64,000 bases of DNA, from the NCBI GenBank assembly GCA_019636445.1, contig JAHBXO010000016.1, positions 1-64,000 of the forward strand, in the 5' to 3' direction. Positions within the stretch are counted from its first letter, which is position 1; every line of letters starts with the position of its first letter. Shown piece after piece: positions 1 to 9,011 of this stretch. This stretch comes from Gemmataceae bacterium (lineage in GTDB: Bacteria; Planctomycetota; Planctomycetia; Gemmatales; Gemmataceae). Both the position numbers and the translations under genes were made by a program. The notes beneath the pieces were generated by a model. That model did not search any database. It had not been told where the DNA came from and saw only the letters and a list, made by a program, of their open reading frames with translations.

Positions 1-912
1 ACGGCCGACGCGCCCCTCCTAAAGTTCCTCGATACCCGCGGCCTGGACGAAGCCGGCTATGATCCGCGGCCGGACCTGGAGGCGTTTGGTTCCGTCGCGC
101 ACGTCATGATCGTCACGGCCAAGCTCCGCGACCTCGCCCAAGGCAACGTCCGCGACGCGCTGCGGGCGATCCGTTCCGAGTTCCCGAATCGCCCCGTGGT
201 GCTCGCACTCACTTGCCTCCATGAGGCCTACCCGCAGCGGCAGCACCCAAGCTACCCGCCCACGAGCGAGCCGGAATACGTCCGCCTCCGCGACGAACAG
301 GCCAGACTATTCGAGGGACTTCACGACGAGATCGTATCGATCGACCTCACTCACCCCGATGAGGGCTTTGTCGAACCGAACTATGGCGGCGCCGAATTGA
401 AGTGCACCTTGCTTCGATTGCTCCCGAACGCCTACCGGGAGTCGCTCGCCAATACCGCCGAATTGACCGCGAACCTCAAGGACATCCACGGACGCCACGC
501 CGGACCGATCATTCTCGGCTACGCGTCCCTCGCCGGCACGGCCGGCTCGCTTCCTATCCCCTTTGTCGATCTCGTGCTGCTGCCCGGCATTCAATCGCGT
601 ATGGTCTACCACCTCGCAAAGATCTACGGTCAGGAACTTACGGCGGTGCGATTCCTCGAACTCGCCGGTTCAATCGGTATCGGCCTGCTCGCGAAGACCG
701 CCGCCCGTCAACTCGCCAAACTGATCCCCGGCGTTGGCAGCGCCGCCGGAGCCGCGCTCGCCGCGGCGAGCACCTTCGCCCTCGGCAAGGCGTTCTGCCT
801 CTACTACGAGCAAGTGCATGAGGGTCATGTCCCGGACGCGGCCAAGTTGCGGAGCTACTACGAGAAGGAACTCGCCGCCGCGAACCAATTGTGGAACCGG
901 ACCGCGCGATAA
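1..912 (+). CDS. GTPase-like protein with C-terminal DUF697 domain (5' truncated)
   Basis: The reading frame is open to the left edge, so the start, P-loop and switch I lie outside the window; 303 codons are visible. Near the start, FLDTRGLD matches the G3 (DxxG) motif of Era/dynamin-like GTPases. The later strand VVLALTCLHEAY sits where NKxD would be, but has no Asn-Lys-x-Asp, so base specificity may be altered. The C-terminal ~125 residues have two hydrophobic hairpins (LPIPFVDLVLLPG and LAKLIPGVGSAAGAALAAAS), typical of the DUF697 membrane-associated domain found behind YcjX/YcjF-type or HSR1 GTPases. The role is unknown; a membrane-linked GTPase is inferred. The next gene starts 65 bp downstream with its own ribosome binding site. 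Confidence 0.7.
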   Translation, partial: TADAPLLKFLDTRGLDEAGYDPRPDLEAFGSVAHVMIVTAKLRDLAQGNVRDALRAIRSEFPNRPVVLALTCLHEAYPQRQHPSYPPTSEPEYVRLRDEQARLFEGLHDEIVSIDLTHPDEGFVEPNYGGAELKCTLLRLLPNAYRESLANTAELTANLKDIHGRHAGPIILGYASLAGTAGSLPIPFVDLVLLPGIQSRMVYHLAKIYGQELTAVRFLELAGSIGIGLLAKTAARQLAKLIPGVGSAAGAALAAASTFALGKAFCLYYEQVHEGHVPDAAKLRSYYEKELAAANQLWNRTAR

Positions 913-977
913 TCCCGTCGATTCCAGTCGGCCGATCGCCGATGAATGCGATGTCCGATCGTCTCGGAGGTCGTTTC

Positions 978-2180
978 ATGGCGCGTCGGTTATTCGCTGG
1001 TTTCGCCGTCTTAGCCAGTTTCGCTCCGATCACGGCCCAGATGCCGCCGATGCCGTTGCCGCCGACCATCCTGGCGAAACGGGAAGCCCGGGTCGATTTG
1101 CCGCGGCCTGAGAATCTGCGCACGATCGACCCGAAGACGCTGTCCGTGAAACGACTCGCCGGACAATGGCAACTCTGGGCGGACGACAAGCCGTTCAAGA
1201 CCTTTGGCGAGAACGCCGACGACGCAAACGACGTGGCACGCACGCTGCGTGAACTCTACCCGCAACGCTGGGGCGCGATCGGCACCGGTCGCGCCGTCGT
1301 CGAGTATGGCCTCACCACCGACAACGATCAGAAACTCGTCGCGCCGCAAGTCGCCGGCTTCGCCCGTTCACTCACGGCGATGGACGTGAAGTCGCTGCGC
1401 GTCGAACAGATCCGCGGCGTCTGGTGCCTGCGCGACGACGCCAATCTCCTGTTGAATTTCGGCCCGCATCGCGGTGATGCGGAACAGGCGCTGGCGGTCG
1501 CTCAAAAGTATGGCTTCAACCGGATCGGAACGGCCGGACGCCGCGAGACCGCGATGACGTTCTTCACGGCCGCGCCGGATGGCCTTGTGCCCGCGTCGAC
1601 CCTTCCTGCCGGAGTCTCGTTCCGCATGCAGGTAGACGCCATGACGCGCACCGGCATCCCTCTGCCCGCGTTCGGCTCGCTCGGCGAACGCAAGCGCTTC
1701 GACCCTGCAACGGTCGAATACGTCGGCGAGTCGATGCCGATCGATCCCCGCCGCACCGAACTCCGGACCGACACCGGCGGCATCTCGCTCGTCCTCGGAA
1801 ACGAGCTACTCGCGCGATTCGCCGCCAACGACGACTACGCAGCCCGCGAGGCCCAGCGCGCCCTGCGTGACGCCCGCGTCACCGAATTCTGCCGAATCGG
1901 TACCGCCGGCTGTACGTTCTATCTTTGCAACGGCCAGGCACCCCGCAATCTGCCACTGCACGCACTCGGGCCGCGATTCGACACCGCAAGCCTCCGCGCC
2001 GTCGACGTACGCGGTGTCTGGCACGTCGCCGACGCGCTCGGCCGACCGATCGCCGCCGCCGGGACTCGCGACGACGCCGACAAGCTCTTGCGCACGTTTC
2101 GCGCCTTTGGCTTCGATCAGGTCGTCGCGTTTCCCAACATCGGCAAGCCGGCGCTGACCGTCTTCGCCAAGTCTCGCTAG
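978..2180 (+). CDS. exported protein with four internal repeats, function unknown
   Basis: 400 aa. The start at 978 is chosen because GGAGG (966-970) lies 7 nt upstream and a signal peptide (MARRLFAGFAVLASFAPITAQ) begins there; an upstream ATG at 891 would overlap the GTPase gene. The mature protein is built from about four divergent units of ~85 residues. Each has a W/Y-rich strand with the pattern LR(V/A)..(I/V)RG.W.L..(D/A), then a helix (ADDANDVARTL, GDAEQALAVAQK, AAREAQRALRD, RDDADKLLRTF), then a closing strand (IGTAGR...TFF, IGTAGC.FYL). No catalytic motif is visible and I do not recognise the family. It is probably periplasmic or surface exposed. Repeat similarity is by eye. Confidence 0.72.
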   Translation: MARRLFAGFAVLASFAPITAQMPPMPLPPTILAKREARVDLPRPENLRTIDPKTLSVKRLAGQWQLWADDKPFKTFGENADDANDVARTLRELYPQRWGAIGTGRAVVEYGLTTDNDQKLVAPQVAGFARSLTAMDVKSLRVEQIRGVWCLRDDANLLLNFGPHRGDAEQALAVAQKYGFNRIGTAGRRETAMTFFTAAPDGLVPASTLPAGVSFRMQVDAMTRTGIPLPAFGSLGERKRFDPATVEYVGESMPIDPRRTELRTDTGGISLVLGNELLARFAANDDYAAREAQRALRDARVTEFCRIGTAGCTFYLCNGQAPRNLPLHALGPRFDTASLRAVDVRGVWHVADALGRPIAAAGTRDDADKLLRTFRAFGFDQVVAFPNIGKPALTVFAKSR

Positions 2181-2261
2181 GATTTCTAGGGTTGCCGGTT
2201 CGAACGATTTCGATTGACTGAAGGCATCGGGGCTTCGGTCCCCGCCCCCGATTCGAGTGCC

Positions 2262-3395
2262 ATGACTCCATTACCGCCGCGTGCCGCCGACGTGATCCGT
2301 AAACCTCGGGAATGGTCGCCGCGGCTGTGGGAAGGCGCCGACTTCTTCGCCTGGCTCAAGATCTTCTTCGGTAATCACGCCGCCGTCGGGCTTCCTTACT
2401 GGTACATCGCCGGCATCGTCGGCGGCATGAGCTTCACGCACACCTGGCTCCGCTGGCTGCAGAACGGCCTCTACGGCCGACGCATCGCCGACACCCGTAT
2501 CCAGCACCCGCCGCTCTTCGTCGTCGGCCACTGGCGCACTGGCACCACGCTCCTCCACGAACTCCTCATCCTCGACGAACGCCATTCCTTCCCGGACACC
2601 TTCGCCTGCTTCGTGCCGAACCACATTCTCCTGAGCGAATCGTTCTTCAAGGAGAAGCTCTGGTTCCTGATGCCCGAAAAGCGGCCGATGGACAACATGG
2701 CCGCCGGATGGGAACGCCCGCAGGAAGATGAATTCGCGCTCTGCCTGATGGGCCAGCCCAGCACCTACGCCGACCTCGCCTTTCCGAACCGCGAGAGCCT
2801 GTTCCCCGGCGCGCTCGATCTCTCTGGCCTCACGCCCCGGCAACTGCACGACTGGAAACGCGCGTTCCTCCGCTTCATCCAGACGCTGACGTATCGCGAC
2901 CCCCGCCGGCTCGTGCTCAAGTCCCCGCCGCACACCGCGCGCATCCCCACGCTGCTCGAACTCTTCCCCGACGCGAAGTTCGTGCACATCCAGCGCGATC
3001 CCCACGTGCTCTTCTCCAGCACCGTGAACCTCTGGAAATCGCTCGGCAAGAAGCACGGGCTGCAGACGCAATCGAACGACGCGCTCATCGAGGAGAAGGT
3101 CTTCCGCGAGTTCCGCACCATCCACGAACGCTACGAGGCCGCGAAGGGTTCGATCCCGGCGGGCAACCTCGTCGAAGTGCGGTACGAGGAGTTCGTGACC
3201 GATCTCGTCGGCGGCATGGAGCGCGTTTACGAAGGGTTGGATCTCGGCAGCTTCGATGCGGTGCGCCCACGAATCGAAGGCTATGCCGCCCGCAACAAGA
3301 ACTACGAAACGAACAAGTACGAGCAATCGCCGGAACTGCGTGCCCGCATCCGTGCCCGTTGGGGCGACATCATCGAGAAGCAGGGCTACGCGTGA
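2262..3395 (+). CDS. sulfotransferase family protein
   Basis: 377 aa from the ATG at 2262; a TTG at 2214 would add 16 unremarkable residues. The protein has the two PAPS-binding signatures of sulfotransferases: the 5'-phosphosulfate loop VVGHWRTGTTLLHELL at about residues 87-102 and the 3'-phosphate strand KFVHIQRDPHVLFSSTVNLW near residue 245. It would transfer sulfate from PAPS to an unidentified acceptor. The N-terminal region has a hydrophobic stretch (GLPYWYIAGIVGGMSF), which may associate with membrane. Length and motif spacing fit the Sulfotransfer_3 type common in planctomycetes, which also carry many sulfatases. No sulfatase is adjacent, so the acceptor cannot be guessed from context. 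Confidence 0.85.
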   Translation: MTPLPPRAADVIRKPREWSPRLWEGADFFAWLKIFFGNHAAVGLPYWYIAGIVGGMSFTHTWLRWLQNGLYGRRIADTRIQHPPLFVVGHWRTGTTLLHELLILDERHSFPDTFACFVPNHILLSESFFKEKLWFLMPEKRPMDNMAAGWERPQEDEFALCLMGQPSTYADLAFPNRESLFPGALDLSGLTPRQLHDWKRAFLRFIQTLTYRDPRRLVLKSPPHTARIPTLLELFPDAKFVHIQRDPHVLFSSTVNLWKSLGKKHGLQTQSNDALIEEKVFREFRTIHERYEAAKGSIPAGNLVEVRYEEFVTDLVGGMERVYEGLDLGSFDAVRPRIEGYAARNKNYETNKYEQSPELRARIRARWGDIIEKQGYA

Positions 3396-3407
3396 TCAGC
3401 AAGTCAT

Positions 3408-3545
3408 TCCGCCGACACCGCGCCACCCTTCGGCGGAAAGACATCCCAATTCCGGAAAGACCATAGCCCGACAACGACTTGCGCCGTTTTTGGTATTCCC
3501 AATCCGCACAAAATGAACGTGTCGGGCCGGCCATGGTCCGACACG
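3408..3545. terminator. two hairpins at a convergent gene junction
   Basis: The 160 bp between the sulfotransferase stop and the rseP stop holds two inverted repeats. The first has 8-bp perfect arms at 3408-3415 and 3430-3437 around a 14-nt loop. The second has arms CGTGTCGG/CCGACACG at 3518-3525 and 3538-3545, with two further pairs past one mismatch. Neither has a convincing T tract. Bidirectional termination is inferred from position. Confidence 0.4.
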
Positions 3546-3555
3546 CAATCGGAAT

Positions 3556-5784
3556 TCACCACTTCATCCAGAGTTTGATCAAACGGTAGATGTCCAGTCC
3601 GACCGTAAACGCCATGAGGCACAGGACCATCGCCAAGCCGATGTAGCTGAGGATGATGAACACGCGCTCCGGCGGCGGTTTGCCGCGGAAGCCCTCGTAG
3701 ATCAGGAACATCATGTGCCCGCCGTCCAGCATCGGGATCGGCAGGAAGTTCACGACCGCCAGGTTGATGTTGATGAGCGCCAAGAGCAGGATCAGTTTCC
3801 AAACGCTCTCGCCGGCGAGAATGTACGAGATGCGCGCCAGCGTGATCGGCCCGCTCATCGTCTGCACCGCCGACACACGCCCGAAGAGCATCGCGTAGAG
3901 GTTGATGTAGGTGCTCTGCACCATGCGCAGGGTGCGGTACGCGCCCATCTGGAGCGCTTCGCCGATCGAGTTCGCCTTCTGGATACGGAACTCGTTCAGG
4001 AAATTGAGGTGATTGACGTCGACGCCGAATTCTCGCGTTTCGGCGGTCGCGAGCACCATCTCCTTCTTTTCGCCGGACCGGTTGACGCGCACCTGACACT
4101 CGTGCGGCGCATTCAACTGAACGTATTCGTCCACGTACGCCCACTGGTTCGGCTTGGCGTTCTGCCAGTTGCCTTCGTCCGGCTTCCCTTTCGCGTCCAG
4201 ATAGCGGAACTTTACGCCTTCGATGGTGTCGTTCGGTTTGAAACCGGCTTCTTCCGCGGGCGAACCCGGCGCGACCGCGTCGACCACCGCCTGCACGTGG
4301 AACGCGAAACCGAGGCCGTTCACCGCCAGCGGCGTGGAGGCCTTCATTCCCGTCATCCGGTCGAGGCGGGCTTCTTCGTCCCAGGCGAGTTCCAGGACAA
4401 TCCGCTTCTCAGAATGATCCCCGGATTGTTCCCGCAGCACGGTGACCTTTACGGTTTTTTCGCCGGGGGTCCGGTCGGCCCAGCGGTTGAGTTCCAGGGG
4501 CAGTTGGAGCGGATCGAGCGGCTTGACCGTGCGCCCGGCCGTGGCTTCGACCTTGCCCCCGGCCGCGAGCACCGTGGTCCCGAATTCGACTTCGACGATC
4601 CGGTCACCGGGGTTGGCGCCGTCCTTCGCCTGCATCTTCGCGCGGTCGGCGGCGGATCCGGCGCGGGTGGCCACGATCGGCCCCATACGCATCCGAAGAC
4701 CCGACTCGCGTCGGAAGGTCGGCGGTACCGTCACGGTGGCCTCGGAGGCCTCCTGTCCCTTGTGCGCGAGCCGTCGGACCTGGAAGGCGATCGGTTCGCC
4801 GGCGAGTTTCGCGAGCCGACGGTAGTAGTGGAAGATGGCGCCGAGTCCGTCTTTGGAAGCGGCAAGCGGCGTGATCTTGCGATCCTTCTCGTCGGGGTCG
4901 GTCATGCCCATGATGGTGTCTCCGGCGCGGAATCCGTGTCCGTCGCTGCCGGTCGCGGTGGCGGCGGTGGAGCCGAGCCGCACGGGGGACGAGTCTTCGT
5001 ACTTGCGTCCGTGGTAGAGTTGCAGCGATTCGGTGGGGGCGATGCCGAGCATCGGGAACGGCGCGCCCTCGTCGAGGATCGGCTCGGCCTTGATCTCGCG
5101 GCGCTGGCCGCGATGTTCGAGCGTCAGGTCGATCTGGTCCCCTTTGTCCGTGGCCCAGACGATCGGGCGGAGGTCGTCGAACCAGGGGTTCTCGCGGTCG
5201 GCGATCTTGCGGATATCGGTGCCGGTGCGGATGTTCTGCCGCCACGCCGTGCCGCCGGCTTCCATCTGGGCGATGGTCGCGGGCATCTCCTCCAGGCCGT
5301 TCATGTAGACGAGAACGAACAGGACGGCGGCGAGCAGGATATTCATGATGACGCCGGCGGAGATGATGAACATCCGCTCGATGACGGTCTGATTCTTGAA
5401 GGAGCGTGGGTCGCGGTCGGCGTCCTCGTCGTTGACGCCATCCCCTTCGCCGAGCATCTTGACGAAGCCGCCGAGGGGGACCATCGCGAGTTTGTAGGTC
5501 GTCTCGCCATACTTGTAGGCGCAGAACGGCAGCGCGGGTCCGAAGCCGATGGAGAAGGTTTCGACGCGGACGTTGCAGAGCTTGGCGGCTCCGAAGTGGC
5601 CGAGTTCGTGGATGAAGATGATGAAGGTCAGGCCGGCGGCGGCGAGGGCGACGCTGAGCGGGTCGAGGTAGCGCAGGACGAGGACGAGGCAGATCGCGCC
5701 GATCAGCACGGAGAGCAGGTTCTGGCGCAGCCAAGAGGCGGGCGTTTCTTCGGCGGGCGCCGGCGGGTTCACGGGCTTGTCCAA
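3556..5784 (-). CDS. rseP: RseP-like site-2 intramembrane zinc metalloprotease
   Basis: 742 aa, translated from a TTG at 5784 preceded by AGGAGGT at ideal spacing. M50 family protease that cleaves transmembrane substrates, typically anti-sigma factors or signal-peptide remnants. Visible features: an N-terminal membrane helix, the zinc motif HELGH (H59-H63) inside a second hydrophobic segment, then a long periplasmic PDZ-bearing region, and the third metal ligand in PIPMLDGGH (D687) followed by the last membrane helices. It is much longer than the ~450-aa E. coli protein; the extra length lies in the central PDZ/linker region. It overlaps the upstream dxr gene by 16 nt, the classical dxr-rseP arrangement, so the two are probably cotranscribed. 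Confidence 0.93.
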   Translation of the reverse strand: MDKPVNPPAPAEETPASWLRQNLLSVLIGAICLVLVLRYLDPLSVALAAAGLTFIIFIHELGHFGAAKLCNVRVETFSIGFGPALPFCAYKYGETTYKLAMVPLGGFVKMLGEGDGVNDEDADRDPRSFKNQTVIERMFIISAGVIMNILLAAVLFVLVYMNGLEEMPATIAQMEAGGTAWRQNIRTGTDIRKIADRENPWFDDLRPIVWATDKGDQIDLTLEHRGQRREIKAEPILDEGAPFPMLGIAPTESLQLYHGRKYEDSSPVRLGSTAATATGSDGHGFRAGDTIMGMTDPDEKDRKITPLAASKDGLGAIFHYYRRLAKLAGEPIAFQVRRLAHKGQEASEATVTVPPTFRRESGLRMRMGPIVATRAGSAADRAKMQAKDGANPGDRIVEVEFGTTVLAAGGKVEATAGRTVKPLDPLQLPLELNRWADRTPGEKTVKVTVLREQSGDHSEKRIVLELAWDEEARLDRMTGMKASTPLAVNGLGFAFHVQAVVDAVAPGSPAEEAGFKPNDTIEGVKFRYLDAKGKPDEGNWQNAKPNQWAYVDEYVQLNAPHECQVRVNRSGEKKEMVLATAETREFGVDVNHLNFLNEFRIQKANSIGEALQMGAYRTLRMVQSTYINLYAMLFGRVSAVQTMSGPITLARISYILAGESVWKLILLLALININLAVVNFLPIPMLDGGHMMFLIYEGFRGKPPPERVFIILSYIGLAMVLCLMAFTVGLDIYRLIKLWMKW

Positions 5785-6953
5785 CGCGAGACCTCCTGCC
5801 GCGCCCGGCGGTCGGCGGCGAGCAGGCCGGCGAGCGTCGGGGACGGATCGAAATCATGGGAGTCGAGCACGGCCCGGCAGCACCGGGCGATGTCGAGAAA
5901 CTTCAGTTCACCCGCGAGGAACCGCGCCACGGCGGCCTCGTTCGCGGCGTTGAGCACGGCCCCGGTGGTTCCACCGCGTCGGGCCACTTCGAATCCGAGA
6001 TCGATCGCGGGGAACGTCCCGCGATCCGCCGGCTCGAAGCGCAATTCGGCGAGCGATCGCCAATTCAACTTCTTCGCCGGCCCCGGCAACCGATCCGGGT
6101 GCAGCATCGCCAACTGGATCGGCAGCCGCATATCCGGCGGCGACAGTTGCGCCAACACCGAGCCGTCGACGAACTCGACGAACGAGTGCACGATCGACGC
6201 CGGGTGGACAATGATGTCGATCTGTTCCGGCTTCAGGTCGAAGAGCCATCGCGCCTCGATCACCTCGAGCGCCTTGTTCATCATGGTCGCGGAATCGACG
6301 CTGATCTTCGGCCCCATGTTCCAGGTCGGGTGCCGCAGCGCTTCCTCCACGGAGACATTCGCCAGTTCGGCGGAGGTCTTTCCGCGGAAGGGTCCGCCGC
6401 TGGCCGTCAGAACGACTTTTTCCACATCCGCGGCCGCATGGCCCGTCAACGCCTGCCGGATCGCCGAATGCTCGCTGTCGACGGGCAGGATCGTCACACC
6501 GCGCCGGGCCGCGAGTTCCATGACCAGCGAACCGGCGACGACGAGCGTTTCCTTGTTCGCCAGGGCGATCGTCTTGCCCGTCTCGATCGCGGCCCAGGTT
6601 CCCATCAGGCCCGCCGCGCCGACCACGGCCGAGACGACGAGATCGATGTCGGGATCGGTCGCCAGCCGCACGACGCCTTCGGTGCCGAACAGCAGGGTCG
6701 TTTCCGAGGGAAACGCCGCGCGATCCACATCGGGGATCAATCCGGCATCGGCGATCAGGGCGTATCGGGGTTGGAATTCCCGGCATTGCTCGGCCAGTTC
6801 GGTCCAGCGGGAATTCGCGGCCAGGCCGACGATCTCGACGCGGTCCGGGTGGTGCCGGGCGACGTCGAGGGCATTGCGGCCGATGGAGCCGGTGCTGCCG
6901 AACACGGCGATCCGCCGTCGCACTCGCGTTTCAGGAGGTGCGGTCGAACTCAC
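5769..6953 (-). CDS. dxr: 1-deoxy-D-xylulose 5-phosphate reductoisomerase
   Basis: 394 aa from a GTG at 6953, with AGGA about 8 nt upstream. It catalyses NADPH-dependent rearrangement and reduction of DXP to MEP, the committed step of the non-mevalonate isoprenoid pathway, in the cytoplasm. The N-terminal nucleotide-binding motif IAVFGSTGSIGRNALDV is at residues ~15-31. Family hallmarks follow: IALANKETLVVAG, LPVDSEHSA with the metal/substrate acidic residues, LTASGGPFR, and HPTWNMGPKISVDSATMMNK. Length matches the family. It is the first gene of the dxr-rseP unit. Isoprenoid supply also fits the CrtI-family desaturase at 50059-51576. Confidence 0.96.
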   Translation of the reverse strand: MSSTAPPETRVRRRIAVFGSTGSIGRNALDVARHHPDRVEIVGLAANSRWTELAEQCREFQPRYALIADAGLIPDVDRAAFPSETTLLFGTEGVVRLATDPDIDLVVSAVVGAAGLMGTWAAIETGKTIALANKETLVVAGSLVMELAARRGVTILPVDSEHSAIRQALTGHAAADVEKVVLTASGGPFRGKTSAELANVSVEEALRHPTWNMGPKISVDSATMMNKALEVIEARWLFDLKPEQIDIIVHPASIVHSFVEFVDGSVLAQLSPPDMRLPIQLAMLHPDRLPGPAKKLNWRSLAELRFEPADRGTFPAIDLGFEVARRGGTTGAVLNAANEAAVARFLAGELKFLDIARCCRAVLDSHDFDPSPTLAGLLAADRRARQEVSRWTSP

Positions 6954-7047
6954 GCGGTCATCCTGTCGGTCCGGTTCGATTCGGGAATTGTAGGGACGGG
7001 CAACCGATTGCCGTGAAACAGACCCGCCGGAGGACGAAAAATAACGA

Positions 7048-7095
7048 ACCGCAGCGAGAATGGAGCGATATGTCGCTCGTCATTCCAGCTGCGGT
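7048..7095 (-). terminator. intrinsic terminator after the membrane pseudokinase gene
   Basis: An imperfect stem: ACCGCAGC pairs with GCTGCGGT, extended by GAATG/CATTC and AGCGA/TCGCT with a small bulge, around a TATG loop. Read on the minus strand, the stem is followed by a T-rich run (TTATTTTT), so it terminates the gene ending at 7115. Confidence 0.65.
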
Positions 7096-7114
7096 CACGT
7101 GTTTCAGTGGATTA

Positions 7115-8779
7115 TCACTTCATCATAACAGTTGCGCCGAGAAAAACAAGGCTCGCCAGCAACATCGCGGCCAGAATCAGGCCCAGCGTGCCAAAGGCGC
7201 CACCCGATTCCGGTTCGTCGTCCGGCGGAATCCAACCGCCGGGCATGCTTTGGCGATTGGGATCGGCGAAGGGCGGAGGATCCGCCAGTGCAGGGGTCAG
7301 CGGGACTTCCCCAGCTTCCATTCCGGGCAGATTGAGCGAGGCTCGGCTCGGGAACGCCGGCGAACCGGGCCGCGGAGGCAGCGGGCTGGGTGCGGGCAGT
7401 CCGCCGCCGAAACTTTGTCGGGCGGCCGGGGTCGGTCGTGCGATTGGATTCGGCGCGGGAATCGGTGCCCCGCCCGTTCGGCTCGGTGGCATTGCCGGCG
7501 GCATAGCTGGGGCAAACCCGGAGGCACTGGCCGCCAGCGGTCGTGGTGCCGGGATCGATGCCGGCAATGCGGCCGCCGCCGGCGGAGGTGTCTGCACGGG
7601 GCTGGCGACCCGTCCGGGCATCGGACGAGGACCGAAACTGGAGCCGCCGCCGCCCGTCGAAGTTGAAAGAGCTGACATGCGGCCGCGGGATCCGGGCATC
7701 GTGCGGGACGCGGCGGCGGGCGGAGTCTCCACGGAAACCATGGCCATGTCGCCGACGAACGGCTCCAGAGCTTCCACGACTTCGTCGAGTCCGGAGAACC
7801 GATCTTCGGGCTTTTTCGCCATCAGCCGATGCACAACCTCGACCACCGCTTCCGGAACGTCGGGATTGAATTCGTGGATGGACTGCGGTTCCTTGGTCTG
7901 GTGCGCCATCATCTTTTCGACGGCGCTGCCCTCCGGGAACGGCGGGTGGCCGGTCAGGCAGTTGTAGAGCACGCAGCCGAGGCTGTACTGGTCGCCGGCC
8001 GGCGTGCGGTTGGTCGGTTCGAGGATGCTTTCCGGGCTGGCGCAATCGAGGCCGCTGGTGAGCGTGTTCGCGGTGGACATCGTGTCGACGAGGGATTCGC
8101 CTTCGTTTTCGACGAGGAGCGAGCCGATGCCGAAGTCGAGGATGCGGGCTTGCCCGTCGGCACCGATCATGATGTTCGATGGCTTCACGAGTCCGTGGAA
8201 CAGGTTGTTCTGGTGGGCGACCGCCAGGCCTTGCGCGACTTGCATGCCGATGAGGGCCGACTGGGCGACCGAGAGCCGGCCATCGCGGGCGATGAGTGCT
8301 TCGAGGGTTTGGCCTTCGGCGAGCGGCCAGACGAGGTAGTGCAGGCCCCCGGCGGTGCCGACATCGACGAACGGCAAAACAGCCGGATGCTGGAACTGGC
8401 CGAAGGATCGAACCTGCCGCCGCGCCAGACGGACGTTCCACATGCTGCGGCGCGGGAGAACTTTCACGGCGTAGGTGGTCGAATCGTTCTTGGAGGTGGC
8501 GCGATAGACCTGGCCCATGCTTCCCTGGCCGATCGCATCCTGAAGGATGTAAGGCCCGAGGACCAGACCCTGCGTCTTGCCGTTCAGGATCCGCTCGGCC
8601 TGGAATGCCGTGAGCGCGTTCCCCTGGACCATGTACTCCGCCAGCGCCGGCGCTTCGGCTCGCGGGTTGCGCTTGAGGAAATCGCCGACGAGTTGGTCGA
8701 GCTGACCGCGATCGATCAACCCGCTGCGGCGGAGATCCCAAACGAACCACTCGCACGCGCCCAAATCGTTCGTCACCAT
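7115..8779 (-). CDS. membrane-anchored protein pseudokinase with N-terminal LTAFQA domain
   Basis: 554 aa from the ATG at 8779 (AAGGA about 10 nt upstream); an in-frame ATG at 8851 adds 24 poorly conserved residues. Residues ~10-77 form a small domain ending LTAFQAERILNGKTQGLVLGPY, shared with the protein at 51860-53131. Residues ~78-345 are a Ser/Thr kinase fold: Gly loop IGQGSMGQVY, ATP Lys K106, DFG at 205-207 and SPE in the activation segment. The catalytic loop reads HGLVKPSN (185-192) instead of HRDLKPEN, so the proton-acceptor Asp is Leu; the helix-C Glu appears to be Gln (Q122). Catalytic inactivity is therefore predicted. A ~150-residue Pro/Ala/Ser-rich linker leads to one C-terminal membrane helix, so the kinase fold faces the cytoplasm. 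Confidence 0.83.
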   Translation of the reverse strand: MVTNDLGACEWFVWDLRRSGLIDRGQLDQLVGDFLKRNPRAEAPALAEYMVQGNALTAFQAERILNGKTQGLVLGPYILQDAIGQGSMGQVYRATSKNDSTTYAVKVLPRRSMWNVRLARRQVRSFGQFQHPAVLPFVDVGTAGGLHYLVWPLAEGQTLEALIARDGRLSVAQSALIGMQVAQGLAVAHQNNLFHGLVKPSNIMIGADGQARILDFGIGSLLVENEGESLVDTMSTANTLTSGLDCASPESILEPTNRTPAGDQYSLGCVLYNCLTGHPPFPEGSAVEKMMAHQTKEPQSIHEFNPDVPEAVVEVVHRLMAKKPEDRFSGLDEVVEALEPFVGDMAMVSVETPPAAASRTMPGSRGRMSALSTSTGGGGSSFGPRPMPGRVASPVQTPPPAAAALPASIPAPRPLAASASGFAPAMPPAMPPSRTGGAPIPAPNPIARPTPAARQSFGGGLPAPSPLPPRPGSPAFPSRASLNLPGMEAGEVPLTPALADPPPFADPNRQSMPGGWIPPDDEPESGGAFGTLGLILAAMLLASLVFLGATVMMK

Positions 8780-9011
8780 GATGCCGTAATCCTTAGGGGA
8801 TGGCGAGCCGGGGGATGGATTCCAAAGCGCCGGGACGCGGCTTTTCTTCACCGCTCCGGAATTCTTGCTCGCCCAAACCTAGGTCACGGAATCAGGCTGT
8901 CAAACTGTCAACCGGCGTTTTCAGGTTGAACAAAAGCCATATCCTGACGGGATATTTTGCGTCCGGCCTTCGTTTGAAACTCTCCGTCTGGAACCAACAC
9001 GAGACCCGCGA

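Noticed and set aside
3715..6993. 1092-codon open frame on the plus strand across rseP and dxr
   Set aside because: Antisense to two well-conserved genes; the translation is compositionally biased and has no domain.
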